A DNA stretch of 64,000 nt from Actinomycetota bacterium (GCA_021325455.1 JAJPHD010000004.1:117745-181744); one strand, 5' to 3'; positions 1 through 9,395 are shown, counted from the stretch's first letter. Notes: generated from the sequence alone by a model not told the origin. Translations and numbers: made by a program.

Positions 1-2
1 CG

Positions 3-497
3 CCCTGGCAGGTGGACCCGGCGGCACCGGCCCGGTCCCAGCTCCGCCAGCTCGACCTCCAGGCCTACCTGCGCCCCGTGCTCCTCCGGGACACCGACGT
101 GTTCTCCATGGCCCACGGCATCGAGGTCCGGGTCCCCTTCCTGGACCAGGGAGTGGTGGGGGCGGCCGCATCGGGGCCGGCCACCAAGGCCTCCCTGGCG
201 AGGGAGTGGGGGGACCCCTATCTCGTGGCCCTGGCCCGCCGGCCCAAGCTGACCTTCGCCCTCCCCTGGGACCAGTGGATGGCTCCCGTCCTGGCCGAGA
301 CGAGGGACCTCCTGGCCGGCCCCGACCCCTGGCGGGGCCTGGTCGACCCGGCCCCGGCCCGGTCCCTGGCCCTGGGCGGGAGCCCGGGCCGCTCCCCCTT
401 GCGCCAGTGGGCCCTGGTCGTGCTGGCCCGGTGGCTGGAGCGGGGCCCGGAGGGCCGCCGGCTCCGCCCCTGCCCCGTCCCCGCCCGGGTGCCGTGA
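3..497 (+). CDS. Asparagine synthase (glutamine-hydrolysing), C-terminal part
   Basis: The open frame enters from the left edge, so only the last ~164 residues of a gene starting upstream are present. The motif SMAHGIEVRVPFLD (about 109-150) is the conserved block of the C-terminal asparagine synthetase domain, which amidates aspartate using ammonia from the N-terminal glutaminase. The tail contains KLTFALPWDQWM, matching the end of this domain. Asparagine synthase-like enzymes are common in actinobacterial exopolysaccharide loci, where they may amidate sugar acids or peptides. The stop overlaps the GTG of the next gene (GTGA, 494-497), so the two are probably translationally coupled. Substrate is not determined. 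Confidence 0.8.
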   Translation, partial: PWQVDPAAPARSQLRQLDLQAYLRPVLLRDTDVFSMAHGIEVRVPFLDQGVVGAAASGPATKASLAREWGDPYLVALARRPKLTFALPWDQWMAPVLAETRDLLAGPDPWRGLVDPAPARSLALGGSPGRSPLRQWALVVLARWLERGPEGRRLRPCPVPARVP

Positions 498-2836
498 GCG
501 CCACGCCTCCCCCCCACCCGCCCCTCCGGGTCGCCATGCTCGGGATGGAGTGGCCCACCGTGGCCCCCGGGGGCCTCAACCGCTACCTGGCCGACCTGGG
601 CCAGGCCCTGGAGGGCCGGGGCGTCGCCGTGGAGAAGGTGGTGGCGGGGCTCGCCCCCCCCGGTGTGACCGGGGCGGGCACCCTCCGCCAGCCCCTCCCC
701 GCGCGAGCTCTGCGCTACTGGGTGGCGGCCCGGCCCCACCTCTCCCGGGCCGACCTGGTCGATGCCCACTTCGCCCCCTACGCCCTCCTCTCCGTGGCCC
801 TGCCCGGGAGGCCGAGGTGTCCTCTGGTCGTGCACTTCCAGGGGCCCTGGGCCGAGGAGAGCGCCGTGGAGGGCCAGGCCCGGTGGGCCGTGGCCCTGAA
901 GGCCAGGGTGGAGAGAGCCGTCTACCGCCGGGCCGACCTGGTGGTCACCCTGTCGGGGGCCTTCCGGCGCATCGCCGTGGAGCGCTACGGCGTCTCCCCC
1001 TGGGCCACCCGGGTCATGCCGCCGGGGGTGGACCTGGAGGCCTTCTCGCCCGGCGACCGCCTCCGGGCCCGGGAGGCCCTGGGGCTCGGGCCCCGCCAGC
1101 ACGTGGTGGTGAGCGTGCGGCGCTTGGCCCCCCGCATGGGACTGGACGACCTCCTGGAGGCTTGGGCCAAGGCCGTCCCCGAGCTGGACGACCCCGTCCT
1201 GCTGGTGGTTGGCGAGGGACCGCTCCGGGCCGAGCTGGAGGCCCGGGCCCGCATCTTGTCGGTGACCAACCGGGTCCGCTTCCTCGGGCGGGTGGCGGAC
1301 GCCACCCTGGTGAACTGCTTCCGGGCTGCCGACCTGTCCGTGGTGCCCTCCCGGGCCCTGGAGGGCTACGGCCTGGTGGTGCTGGAGTCCCTGGCTTGCG
1401 GCACACCGGTGATCGCCACCGACACGGGCGGCTTGCCCGAGGCCCTGGCCGGGCTCCCGGGTCACCTCACGGTGCCTGCCCGAGACCCGGGGGCCCTGGC
1501 CCAGGCCCTGCTGGATGCCCTGAGGGACCCCTCCGGGCGGGCCGACCCGGGCGCCTGCCGGCGCCAGGCCGAGGCCCATTCTTGGGACGGGGTGGCCGGG
1601 GCCCACCTGGACGCCTACCGCCGCGTCCTCCAGGGAGGGGAGCGCAAGCTGCGGGTCGTCTACCTGGACCACTGCGCCCGGCCCTCCGGCGGGGAGCTGG
1701 CCCTGGCCCGGCTCCTGCCCGCCCTGGAGGGGGTGGAGCCCCACGTAGTCCTGGCCGAGGAGGGCCCCCTGGTGGGGATCCTCCACCAGGCGGGGGTGTC
1801 GGTGGAGGTGCTCCCCATGGCGGAGGGGGCCCGGCGCCTCAGCCGGGACCGGGTCCGGCCCGGCAGGGTGGGAGGGGCGGCCGTGGGGGCCGCCTCGGCC
1901 TACGTCCTGCGCCTGGCCCGGCGTCTGCGGACGCTCCGGCCCGACCTGGTCCACACCAACTCGCTCAAGGCCGCCGTCTACGGCGCCCTGGCCGCCCGCC
2001 TGGCGGGCGTGCCGGTGGTGTGGCACATCCGGGACCGGGTGGCGCCTGACTACCTGCCCGCCCCGGCGGTGGCCGCCCTGCGGGGCCTGGCCCGGGTCCT
2101 GCCCAGCCATGTCATAGCCAACTCGCAGGCCACCCTGGCCTGCCTGCCGGTGGCCGAGGGCCGGGCCTCGGTGGTGCCCAGCCCCGTGGAGCTGCCCCGG
2201 GAGGCTCCCATCGCGGGCGAGGCTCTCATGCCCCGGGCCGGGGGACCGCTCACCGTGGGCATGGTGGGCCGGCTGGCGCCCTGGAAGGGCCAGGACCTCT
2301 TCCTGCGGGCCTTTGCCACCGCCTTCCCCGACGGCCCCGAGCGGGCGGTCCTGGTCGGGGAGGCCCTCTTCGGGGAGGACGACTACGCCGGGGAGCTGAG
2401 GAGCCTGAGCGCCCGGCTCGGCCTGGAGGGCCGGGTGGACTGGCGGGGCTTCCGGGCCGATGTGGGGGCCGAGCTGCGGGGCCTGGACGTGCTGGTCCAC
2501 GCCTCGGTGGTACCCGAGCCCTTCGGCCAGGTGGTGGTGGAGGGGATGGCCGCCGGCCTGCCCGTGGTGGCGGCCGGGGCCGGCGGCCCCGCCGAGACCG
2601 TCACCGACGGGGTGGACGGCCTGCTCTACCCTCCCGGGGACGTGGGTGCCCTGGCCGAGAGGCTCCGGCTCCTGGCCAGTGACCCGGACCTCCGGGCCCG
2701 GCTGGGGCGGGCCGGCGCCCGCCGGGCCCAAGCCTTCTCGGCCGAGGCCCTGGCCCCGCTGGTGCTCCACGCCTACCAGCAGGTGTGCCCCTCGCTCCTG
2801 GGCCGGGGAGCCGATCACGGCGGGAGCCAGCCGTGA
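494..2836 (+). CDS. Tandem glycosyltransferase: two GT4 modules in one chain
   Basis: About 780 residues from GTG 494, chosen because it overlaps the upstream stop as GTGA; a longer open frame to 206 lies inside the upstream gene. Two complete GT-B, family 4 units follow one another. Unit 1 (about 10-380) has a glycine-rich acceptor loop PGGLNRY, then VVSVRRLAPRMG and the donor-site EX7E-type segment EGYGLVVLESLACGTPV. Unit 2 (about 382-775) begins LRVVYLDHCARPSGG and has VGMVGRLAPWKGQD and PEPFGQVVVEGMAAGLPV. Both acidic donor-site motifs look intact, so two successive sugar transfers by one cytoplasmic or membrane-associated enzyme are likely. Linkage and donor sugars cannot be told from the sequence. 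Confidence 0.85.
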   Translation: MSATPPPHPPLRVAMLGMEWPTVAPGGLNRYLADLGQALEGRGVAVEKVVAGLAPPGVTGAGTLRQPLPARALRYWVAARPHLSRADLVDAHFAPYALLSVALPGRPRCPLVVHFQGPWAEESAVEGQARWAVALKARVERAVYRRADLVVTLSGAFRRIAVERYGVSPWATRVMPPGVDLEAFSPGDRLRAREALGLGPRQHVVVSVRRLAPRMGLDDLLEAWAKAVPELDDPVLLVVGEGPLRAELEARARILSVTNRVRFLGRVADATLVNCFRAADLSVVPSRALEGYGLVVLESLACGTPVIATDTGGLPEALAGLPGHLTVPARDPGALAQALLDALRDPSGRADPGACRRQAEAHSWDGVAGAHLDAYRRVLQGGERKLRVVYLDHCARPSGGELALARLLPALEGVEPHVVLAEEGPLVGILHQAGVSVEVLPMAEGARRLSRDRVRPGRVGGAAVGAASAYVLRLARRLRTLRPDLVHTNSLKAAVYGALAARLAGVPVVWHIRDRVAPDYLPAPAVAALRGLARVLPSHVIANSQATLACLPVAEGRASVVPSPVELPREAPIAGEALMPRAGGPLTVGMVGRLAPWKGQDLFLRAFATAFPDGPERAVLVGEALFGEDDYAGELRSLSARLGLEGRVDWRGFRADVGAELRGLDVLVHASVVPEPFGQVVVEGMAAGLPVVAAGAGGPAETVTDGVDGLLYPPGDVGALAERLRLLASDPDLRARLGRAGARRAQAFSAEALAPLVLHAYQQVCPSLLGRGADHGGSQP

Positions 2837-3060
2837 GCGAGGGAGGGGAGAGGCCGCCGTTGGTGAGCGTCATCGTTCCCACCTACGACCGTCCCGCCTA
2901 CCTGGAGGAGGCAGAGGCCAAGAGGACCCTGGCCCGGGCCTTCCGCCACCGTCCAAGCCCCCGCACGCTGGCGGCCTGGTCGGCCGCCTGGCTGCCGGGG
3001 ACGATCAGGGCCAGGATCCCGGCCACTCGAGCTCCCCGCCTCCAGCGCTCCGCCAGCTGA
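2833..3060 (+). pseudogene. GT2 glycosyltransferase relic with internal deletion
   Basis: GTG 2833 overlaps the previous stop (GTGA). The 75-codon frame opens with VSVIVPTYDRPAYLEEA, the start of a family 2 glycosyltransferase. It then passes in frame to AEAKRTLARAFRHRPSPRT and an LPG-containing tail that resembles the extreme C-terminus of such enzymes. The middle (~200+ codons, including the DXD metal site) is missing, so it cannot be active. The last 56 bases overlap the convergent polymerase gene. I read it as an in-frame deletion scar rather than a real small protein. Confidence 0.65.
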
Positions 3061-4510
3061 TCCAGGAGCGGTCCACCCACCCCAGGGCCAGCCAGGGGAG
3101 CCAGGCCACGGCGTACTGGCCGCCGTTCAGCCACTGGAGCAGGGTGGCCACCAGCAGGCCCAGCACGGCCAGGGCCACGAAGTCCCGCCGGGCCGCCGCC
3201 AGGCGGTAGGCCCGGGCCATCCCCACCAGCACCACCACCAGATAGGCGGCCAGGCCGGCCACCCCCCAGGCCACGGCGGCGTTGGAGGGGTCGACCTCGG
3301 TGGTCTGGGCCGTGCCCCCGAACTTGGAGGCGGCCAGGGTGATGGACCCCGTCCCGTGTCCGACGGGGTTGGTGAACCCCGACCGCAGGCCCTGGCCCAG
3401 CTCCTGGAGATGGATGCGCAGGGTGGAGCTCTGGGGGTTGAGCGGCTGGCTGAGCCCGCTCACCTGGTGGTTGAGAAGGGCGGCGGTGCTACCGGTCCCC
3501 TGGACCTGGTGGGGGCCGAGGTGGGAGAGGACCACCACCAGCACAGCCACGGCAGCCACGCCGGCCAGGGCGGCCGGCACCAGGCCCAGGCGGGCCCGGG
3601 CGGCCACCATGACCCCGAGGGCCACCACGCTGAGCACGACGATGCCCCGGGAGGAGTCGAGGACGATGGCCGTCCCCAGCAGGGCGATGGCGCCCAGCGC
3701 CAGAGGAAGCAGGGCCTTCCGGCGCCCCAGGGCGAACCAGGCCACCAGCCCCACCCCGAGGAAGGAGGCGTACTCGGCCGATGAGGAGAAGCTGGAGAAG
3801 GCCCGGATGACGCCCCCCACGTTGAGGGCGGCGTAGGTGCCGTTGCTGGTCACGGCCTGGATCCAGCGCTGGTCCCAGGGGGGGAAGCCGGCCAGGGTCT
3901 GCACCAGGCCGTAGATGGAGGCCGCCACGGCCAGGATGGCCAGGAGAACGAGGAGGTGGCGCATGGTGCGGTCGTCCACGAGGCTGCGCCCCACCCAGAA
4001 GGCGAGGACGGGGACCAGGACGAGGAGCAGGCCCCCGATGCCCACCGAGATCCCCCCCTGGAGGGGGTTGACCGCCTCGACCAGGGCCAGGAGGCAGATG
4101 ACCAGCACGGCGTTGGCCAGCCTGGTGCGCCGCCGCCCCGCTCCCCGGGACAGAGCCACCCCCACCAGGAGCACCATGACCAGGGCCTCGACCAGGAGGA
4201 GCGGGTCACCCAGCAGGGCGTGGCTCCCCAGCCCGTAGAGGAGGCGGCGGAGCAGGCCCACCCCGGCCAGCCAGATGGCCAGGCCGAGGACCAGGTGGCG
4301 AGGGGCCCGCAGGGCCAGGGCCAGGACGGGGACGGCGATGGCGACCAGGAGGACAACCTGGGTGAGGGGCCCGAAGCTGAGGGCCACGCCGGCCAGGAGA
4401 GCCCCTCCCCCGAGGAGCAGGACCAGCCCCACGGCCCGGTTCCCGGGCACCGGCAACCCTTTCGGGGGGTGCACGGCAGCGGCGCGCCGAGGCTCTCTCA
4501 GGGCCAGCAT
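3005..4510 (-). CDS. O-antigen ligase/polymerase-type membrane protein (Wzy/WaaL-like)
   Basis: 501 residues with about a dozen hydrophobic segments, such as AVGLVLLLGGGALLAGVAL and a run of paired helices between residues 40 and 270. A large hydrophilic loop lies around residues 330-410. This is the layout of the O-antigen ligase/Wzy superfamily, which joins lipid-linked oligosaccharide repeats on the outer face of the membrane. It stands alone on the minus strand, convergent with the GT2 relic. Its position among glycosyltransferases, a flippase and a chain-length kinase supports a role as the exopolysaccharide polymerase. Sequence conservation in this family is low, so the call rests on topology and context. 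Confidence 0.75.
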   Translation of the reverse strand: MLALREPRRAAAVHPPKGLPVPGNRAVGLVLLLGGGALLAGVALSFGPLTQVVLLVAIAVPVLALALRAPRHLVLGLAIWLAGVGLLRRLLYGLGSHALLGDPLLLVEALVMVLLVGVALSRGAGRRRTRLANAVLVICLLALVEAVNPLQGGISVGIGGLLLVLVPVLAFWVGRSLVDDRTMRHLLVLLAILAVAASIYGLVQTLAGFPPWDQRWIQAVTSNGTYAALNVGGVIRAFSSFSSSAEYASFLGVGLVAWFALGRRKALLPLALGAIALLGTAIVLDSSRGIVVLSVVALGVMVAARARLGLVPAALAGVAAVAVLVVVLSHLGPHQVQGTGSTAALLNHQVSGLSQPLNPQSSTLRIHLQELGQGLRSGFTNPVGHGTGSITLAASKFGGTAQTTEVDPSNAAVAWGVAGLAAYLVVVLVGMARAYRLAAARRDFVALAVLGLLVATLLQWLNGGQYAVAWLPWLALGWVDRSWISWRSAGGGELEWPGSWP

Positions 4511-4895
4511 CAGATCGGGACCCCGCAGCAGGCCCGCCCCTTACGGCCGGACCACTGGGGAGGGTGGTCGGAGGCCGGCAGGGCACGGGTCACGGCCATG
4601 ACCGTGGGCCTTGACCTTGATGCCGGAGGCTGAGGTAGCCGGTCGTCGGCACCGGGTTACCACCACGTCCTGGCCACCTGCGATGGAGCCGGGGCATGTC
4701 CGTCACCGAGCGGTTCCGGAAACCCAACCAGGCTCTGCCCAGGATCAAGGGCCTCATCGCCCACCCAACCGCTCCCACGGTAGGAGCCTATCCTATGTCC
4801 GATACAGGAGGTAGCCGGACCAGCACAGATAGGGGCCCCGTAACCCGAAGTGGGGTAGGCTCGATCCTCGTGAGGCGGCCCGGGGGTGGGAGACC
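4511..4895 (+). other. Divergent intergenic region
   Basis: This 385-base gap separates the minus-strand polymerase from the plus-strand GT2 gene and so must contain both promoters. I see short TATCCT and TAGGCT boxes on the plus strand near 4790 and 4856 but no convincing paired -35. No open frame with a recognisable product was found. Confidence 0.4.
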
Positions 4896-5819
4896 GTGGC
4901 AATAGGGGAGCGGCCGCGGGCAACCGAGCCGCTGGGGGGCGCTGGCTCCCCCTTCCTGTTGAGCGTGGCTCTCGTCACCCGGAACCGGCCCGCCAGCCTG
5001 GAGCGGACCCTTTCCTCCCTGCGCGCCCAGAGCGTTCAGCCCGGCGAGGTGCTGGTCTCGGACGACTCCGACCCGTCCATGGCTCGGGAGGTGGAGGCCC
5101 TCTGCGAACGGTACGGGTGCCGGTATGTCCGCGGGCCCCGCCGGGGCCTGTACGCCAACCGCAACCACGCTGCCCTCCGGTGCGCGGGAACCCACATCCG
5201 GACCATGGACGACGATCACGAGTTCCCCGCTGGGCACATGGAGGCCTGCGCCCGGGCGGTAAGAGGTGCTCCCGGCGCCGTGTGGATCATCGGCGAGCGC
5301 ATGCCGGGCGACCCTCCAGGGCGGGAATGGGTGTGCCCGCCCCAACTGCACCCTCGGGGCTTTTCCACCACTCCCCGGCCCGGTGAGCGCATCTGGGCCA
5401 TAGCTGATGGAGCCGCCATATACCCGAGGGAGATCTTCGACCGGGGTCAGCGCTTCTACGAGGGCTTCGTGTTCGGGGCCAGCTATCTCGAGTGGGGGAG
5501 CCGGCTGTGGCATCTCGGCTACGAGATTCGCCACCTCTCCGAGACCTATGTCATCCACCACGCCGTTCCCGGGGGCCGCTCGTACGAGGACCCCCTCAAC
5601 GACGCCGCGGCCAGGCTCTTCGCCGGGCTGTGCCACTCTTTCATCTACCAGCGGACCTGGCGCAACATGACCCTGACCCTGGGGGAGATGGCCCTGACCG
5701 TCCTGAGGAGCCCCCGTACGGGCTGGCGAGCGGACCTGGCTGCCGTCAGGGCCTTTGCCAGGCGCCGGGCCGGCGGGGCAGAGGAAGAAGGGGCGGATCT
5801 CGTCCGTGCCGGCACCTGA
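4896..5819 (+). CDS. Family 2 glycosyltransferase
   Basis: 307 residues from GTG 4896. Residues 22-125 form the GT-A nucleotide-binding half: SVALVTRNRPASLERTL, then VLVSDDSD and the metal-binding triplet in TMDDDHEFP. Further on, GASYLEWGSRLW fits the acceptor-side acidic motif of this fold. There are no membrane helices, so the enzyme is cytosolic or peripheral, transferring a nucleotide-sugar-derived residue to the growing glycan. A weak purine-rich stretch precedes the start. The end overlaps the following methyltransferase by 14 bases, which indicates coupling. Confidence 0.85.
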   Translation: MAIGERPRATEPLGGAGSPFLLSVALVTRNRPASLERTLSSLRAQSVQPGEVLVSDDSDPSMAREVEALCERYGCRYVRGPRRGLYANRNHAALRCAGTHIRTMDDDHEFPAGHMEACARAVRGAPGAVWIIGERMPGDPPGREWVCPPQLHPRGFSTTPRPGERIWAIADGAAIYPREIFDRGQRFYEGFVFGASYLEWGSRLWHLGYEIRHLSETYVIHHAVPGGRSYEDPLNDAAARLFAGLCHSFIYQRTWRNMTLTLGEMALTVLRSPRTGWRADLAAVRAFARRRAGGAEEEGADLVRAGT

Positions 5820-6648
5820 CGTTCTCGGGACCTTGCTCAGGGAGGGACCGGAGCTACGGGGCAAGAGCCGGGCCATAGGCTGGTGGCTGGCCCGCCAGCC
5901 CAGTCGGTTGCGATGGCACCGTCTTCGCTCGGGCGAGTGGATGGAGCTGGACACCAGCGTCCCCTACGAAGCCATGATCTGGCTGGAGCGCGAGGAGAGA
6001 TGGGAGCTCCAGCACCTGGGGCGCTTGTTGACCGAAGGGTCCTCCTTCGTGGACGTGGGGGCCAACCTCGGCCTTTGGACGCTGCGGGCGGCCACCCTGG
6101 TCGGGCGGCGGGGACGCGTGCATGCCCTGGAGCCCAACCCGGCTCTGTTCGAGCGCTTGAACCGCCATGTGGAGCGCAACGGGTTCGGGGACCGGGTGCG
6201 AACCCATCCGGTGGGGGCAGCCAGCAGGATAGGGGAGGGGTTCCTGGACATCAGTCATGGGCACAACGAGGGAAGGGTCGTGCTAGGTGCCCGAGAGGAG
6301 GGGATCACCGCCGGCCTGCTGCTGGAGAGGGTGCGGCTCAGGGCTCTGGACGACCTCCTGGTTGATCAGCCCGTGGACGGGGTGAAGATCGATGTCGAGG
6401 GCTTCGAGGCCCAGGTACTGGCCGGGGCCTCCCGCCTGATCGTGAGGGATCACCCCTGGATCGTCGTGGAATGGAACACCCTCCTCGGACCGGGCGGGTG
6501 CCTGGGCGAATGGGAGGTACACCGCATGCTCGTCGAGCAGGGGTACGGCGAGCGGCCCAGGCTGGTGAGCTCGAGGGACATGGAAGCGGTTGGTCCTTCG
6601 TGGACCATCGCCGGCTACTGCAACCTGCTGTACGTCCCATCCCGCTGA
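5806..6648 (+). CDS. FkbM-family SAM-dependent methyltransferase
   Basis: About 280 residues from GTG 5806, chosen because GAGGAAGAAGGGG (5781-5793) lies upstream; an in-frame ATG at 5755 lies deep inside the previous gene. SAM-binding motif I is FVDVGANLGLWTLR (about 80-93), followed by VHALEPNPALFERL. KIDVEGFEAQVLAGA is the hallmark C-terminal block of the FkbM family. Such enzymes O-methylate sugars or related hydroxyls, and here a hydroxyl on the exopolysaccharide repeat is the likely target. The gene ends convergently, overlapping the next minus-strand gene by 34 bases. Confidence 0.85.
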   Translation: MPAPDVLGTLLREGPELRGKSRAIGWWLARQPSRLRWHRLRSGEWMELDTSVPYEAMIWLEREERWELQHLGRLLTEGSSFVDVGANLGLWTLRAATLVGRRGRVHALEPNPALFERLNRHVERNGFGDRVRTHPVGAASRIGEGFLDISHGHNEGRVVLGAREEGITAGLLLERVRLRALDDLLVDQPVDGVKIDVEGFEAQVLAGASRLIVRDHPWIVVEWNTLLGPGGCLGEWEVHRMLVEQGYGERPRLVSSRDMEAVGPSWTIAGYCNLLYVPSR

Positions 6649-7865
6649 GAGACGTCATCACCCCTGGCCGGCGTCGACTGGGTGCCTGACCGCTCGGCCC
6701 CCTTCGACCGTTCCGCAAGGAGGGCGGCGTAGGCTTCGAGCTCGAGGGGAGTGACGCGGGTCCAGGTGAAGCAGGCGGCCCGCGCCCGGCATGCCTCGGC
6801 CCGGGACAGCATCTCGTCCCCGGTGGAGGAGAGGAGGCCCAGGACCCGCTCCGTCATGGCCTCGATGTCGCCGGGGGGCACGAGGAGGTCCCGGTCGAGG
6901 GGCCCGAGGATGTGAGCCGGGCCCGGCACGTCGTAGCTGACCACGGGGATGCCTGCAGCCAGGAGCTCGACGGCGGCGAGGCCCCAGCCTTCGATGTAGG
7001 TGGGGAACACCCCGACCGAGGCGCCGGCCAGCAGGCGGGGGAGATCGGGGGGGTCGAAGCGCTCCACCACCTGGAGCCGGTCGTCGGACGGACGGCCCAG
7101 GTCGGTCCTCACCAAGGCCTCGGAGACTCCGGTCCCGAGGAGGAGGAAGCGAGCCTCCGGGCAGGCCCCCCAGATCCGGGCCGTCAGCTCGGGGAAGTCG
7201 GCAGCGCCCTTGCGCCTATCCCAGGAGCCGATGAAGGCGATGGTGGGCGATGCGGTGCCAGCCCTTGGCAGCGGCCGGTGGGCGAGGGCGTCGAAGGCCG
7301 CCTGGGATATGGCCGAGGGCACCGCGACGACCTTGGGGCACCATCGGGGGTTGGATTCCAAGAAAGTGCGCTCGGCGTCGTTGCGGGCAATGATGAGGTC
7401 GGCCATGTCGAAGCTCCGGTTCGTGGCCCACTCCATCACGCCCATCCCAAGCCTGTCCCGATGCCTGTTCACCTTGGCCCGGATGCCGGGCCGGCTGGCC
7501 CACTGGAAGTTTCCTCCGGTGCGCAGCTCCCACTCCTGGTAAAGGTGAACGAGCCCGGCCGATCTGACCACCGTGACACAGCCGGGTGAAAGGTGGCCGC
7601 GGCCCAAAGGAAGGTGGCCCTGGAGGGTGCGCAGCACGTCAAAGGTGCGTGAAGTTCGCCGGAGGAAGCGGCCCAGGGCCAGGGAGAAGGGGTAGGGGTT
7701 GTAGGGGAGGATCGGTCGGTGGGCAGAGTCGAGACCGGCGTCCTCCAGGGAGAACTTGGTGACCTCGTGGCCGAGGCGGGTGAGCTCCTCGGCGAGCTCC
7801 ATGTCGGCTCGCGCCGCCCCGAGATCGCGGCGCCACGAGAAGGGGGAGACGATCAGGATCCTCAT
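6615..7865 (-). CDS. Family 4 glycosyltransferase
   Basis: 416 residues from ATG 7865 (MRILIVSPFSWRRDLGAAR). The open frame extends far upstream, but only as a shadow of the flippase gene. It is a two-domain GT-B protein. The C-terminal donor domain carries IAFIGSWDRRKGA, then the EX7E-type segment PTYIEGWGLAAVELLAAG. The start overlaps the flippase stop as ATGA (7862-7865), so it is translated from the same message. Substrate unknown; a role in building the repeat unit is inferred from context. Confidence 0.85.
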   Translation of the reverse strand: MRILIVSPFSWRRDLGAARADMELAEELTRLGHEVTKFSLEDAGLDSAHRPILPYNPYPFSLALGRFLRRTSRTFDVLRTLQGHLPLGRGHLSPGCVTVVRSAGLVHLYQEWELRTGGNFQWASRPGIRAKVNRHRDRLGMGVMEWATNRSFDMADLIIARNDAERTFLESNPRWCPKVVAVPSAISQAAFDALAHRPLPRAGTASPTIAFIGSWDRRKGAADFPELTARIWGACPEARFLLLGTGVSEALVRTDLGRPSDDRLQVVERFDPPDLPRLLAGASVGVFPTYIEGWGLAAVELLAAGIPVVSYDVPGPAHILGPLDRDLLVPPGDIEAMTERVLGLLSSTGDEMLSRAEACRARAACFTWTRVTPLELEAYAALLAERSKGAERSGTQSTPARGDDVSQRDGTYSRLQ

Positions 7866-9349
7866 GTATAACTGTCCGGAGGCTGAGACCCGTCTGAACC
7901 CGCTGGGGGGAAGTCCGCTACGGTCGATCGGACGTTCCAGTGGTGCCGAGCTCCGGGCAGGCCTCGCAGGTAGGAGAGGACGCCCTGGACGAGGTCCGGG
8001 ACGTCGCCAATCCTCGGGACCAGGTCCTGGCAGCCGACCCGGGACAGGAAGGTGGCTTGGATGAGGAAGGTCACGATGAAGTCCAAGCTGGTGACCGCGG
8101 CGGCCGCTTGGATGCCGAAGGCCGGAAGGGTGAGGGGAAGCCCCAGCACCGTGATCAAGGTGCCGCCGAGCTGGCCCAAGGAGGCCTTCCCGGGGCGCCC
8201 GAGCACGTTGAGAGAGGCTTCGGTGGCCCCCATGCCGCTCATGGCCACGGTCCCGGGAAGCAACAGGAGCGCCGGGATCACCGAGGGGGCGAACTTGGTC
8301 CCGTATATGAGGGGGAGTGCCCAGGGGACGATGGCGGCGAGGCCGAGGGTGAGGGCCGTGGCCGCTAGGAGGCTCATGCGTACGTAGCGGGCGGCCGTGA
8401 CCAGCCGCTCGTCGGTGGGCGCCTCGCCGATCGATCCAAAGGCCCGCGTGGCGATGGCCGCCGTGAGGCCGAGAGGGAGGGTGGAGATGGTGGAGGCCAC
8501 GGAGTAGACGCCCAGCTGGGTGACGCCGAGCAGAGGCGCCACGAGGGCCTGGTCTAGCTGGCCTGACATGGTGAGGGCCAGGATTCCGGGCAGCGATCGG
8601 GCCCCGAAGCTGATCAAGGGACGGAGGGATCCTCCCCTCCGGGGGCGGACCCCGAGGGTGACCTGGACGGCGACCAGTGAGGCGAGCCCGGTGAACAGGG
8701 TGGTGGCCAGAGCGGTGGTGACGGTGAGGTGGCCCGCCAACCAGAGGGAGATCGTCCCCAGGGCGGAGAGCAGGATGGGAAGCAGGCGGAGCCAGGACAG
8801 CGAGCCGAGCTCGCCTCGGGCGCGCAGGATGGCGTGACTTCCCAGGCCGACCATGCCGAGGGGGGCAGTCGCAACTAGCAGGAAGGTAAGGACCCGCGAG
8901 CTCCCGTGGAGCTGATGGAGGGGCCAGGCCACGACCACCGCCCCCAAGGCGATGGAGGGTACGGTGAGGAACGCGGCCCAGCGAATGACGGCGCCCAGGA
9001 GCTCGTCCTCGCTCGTCAGGCGGTTGGCTCTCCGGAACCCAGCGGCATTGGGCACCCCCAGGCCGAGTATGGTCGCCGCGAAGGCGGCATAGACCGCTGC
9101 CGCCGCCACCTCTCCCTTCCCGGTGGGCCCGAGGACCCGGGCTGTGATCGGCCCGGTGACCAGGCCGAGGGCAATGCCGGCCCACGTGGCTCCGGCCAGG
9201 CCGACGATCGAGCCCCGCCGCCGCCGGCTGAGGGGGCCTTGCCCGGCGGCAGTGGCCGGTAGGGGAATTGTCGGGTCAGCGGGACTGCCACCTGGAAAGG
9301 GTTGAGGGCCGATGGACACCTCTTCTCCCTCCCATGCCTGCGTAGTCAT
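7862..9349 (-). CDS. Wzx-like polysaccharide flippase (MOP superfamily)
   Basis: 495 residues from ATG 9349, preceded by GGAAAGG on the minus strand. A TTG at 9409 would add 20 residues and overlap the upstream gene. About 14 hydrophobic segments start at IVGLAGATWAGIALGLVTGP, with RVLGPTGKGEVA after the first helix, a signature of the polysaccharide-transport branch of the MOP flippases. It would move the undecaprenyl-linked repeat unit across the membrane for the polymerase encoded at 3005-4510. It is coupled to the downstream GT4 gene by ATGA. Confidence 0.85.
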   Translation of the reverse strand: MTTQAWEGEEVSIGPQPFPGGSPADPTIPLPATAAGQGPLSRRRRGSIVGLAGATWAGIALGLVTGPITARVLGPTGKGEVAAAAVYAAFAATILGLGVPNAAGFRRANRLTSEDELLGAVIRWAAFLTVPSIALGAVVVAWPLHQLHGSSRVLTFLLVATAPLGMVGLGSHAILRARGELGSLSWLRLLPILLSALGTISLWLAGHLTVTTALATTLFTGLASLVAVQVTLGVRPRRGGSLRPLISFGARSLPGILALTMSGQLDQALVAPLLGVTQLGVYSVASTISTLPLGLTAAIATRAFGSIGEAPTDERLVTAARYVRMSLLAATALTLGLAAIVPWALPLIYGTKFAPSVIPALLLLPGTVAMSGMGATEASLNVLGRPGKASLGQLGGTLITVLGLPLTLPAFGIQAAAAVTSLDFIVTFLIQATFLSRVGCQDLVPRIGDVPDLVQGVLSYLRGLPGARHHWNVRSTVADFPPAGSDGSQPPDSYT

Positions 9350-9395
9350 TGACCTTTCCGTCTCCCGGGACAGGTCAAGCTGGGCGTGAGCACGG

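Noticed and set aside
218..2818. 866-codon open frame on the minus strand
   Set aside because: It is antisense to the tandem GT4 gene; low complexity (His/Gly/Pro/Gln) and no motifs, a typical GC-rich shadow.
7866..9185. Long upstream extension of the GT4 gene at 6615-7865
   Set aside because: The extra 440 codons overlap the flippase and have shadow composition; ATG 7865 with ATGA overlap is the real start.
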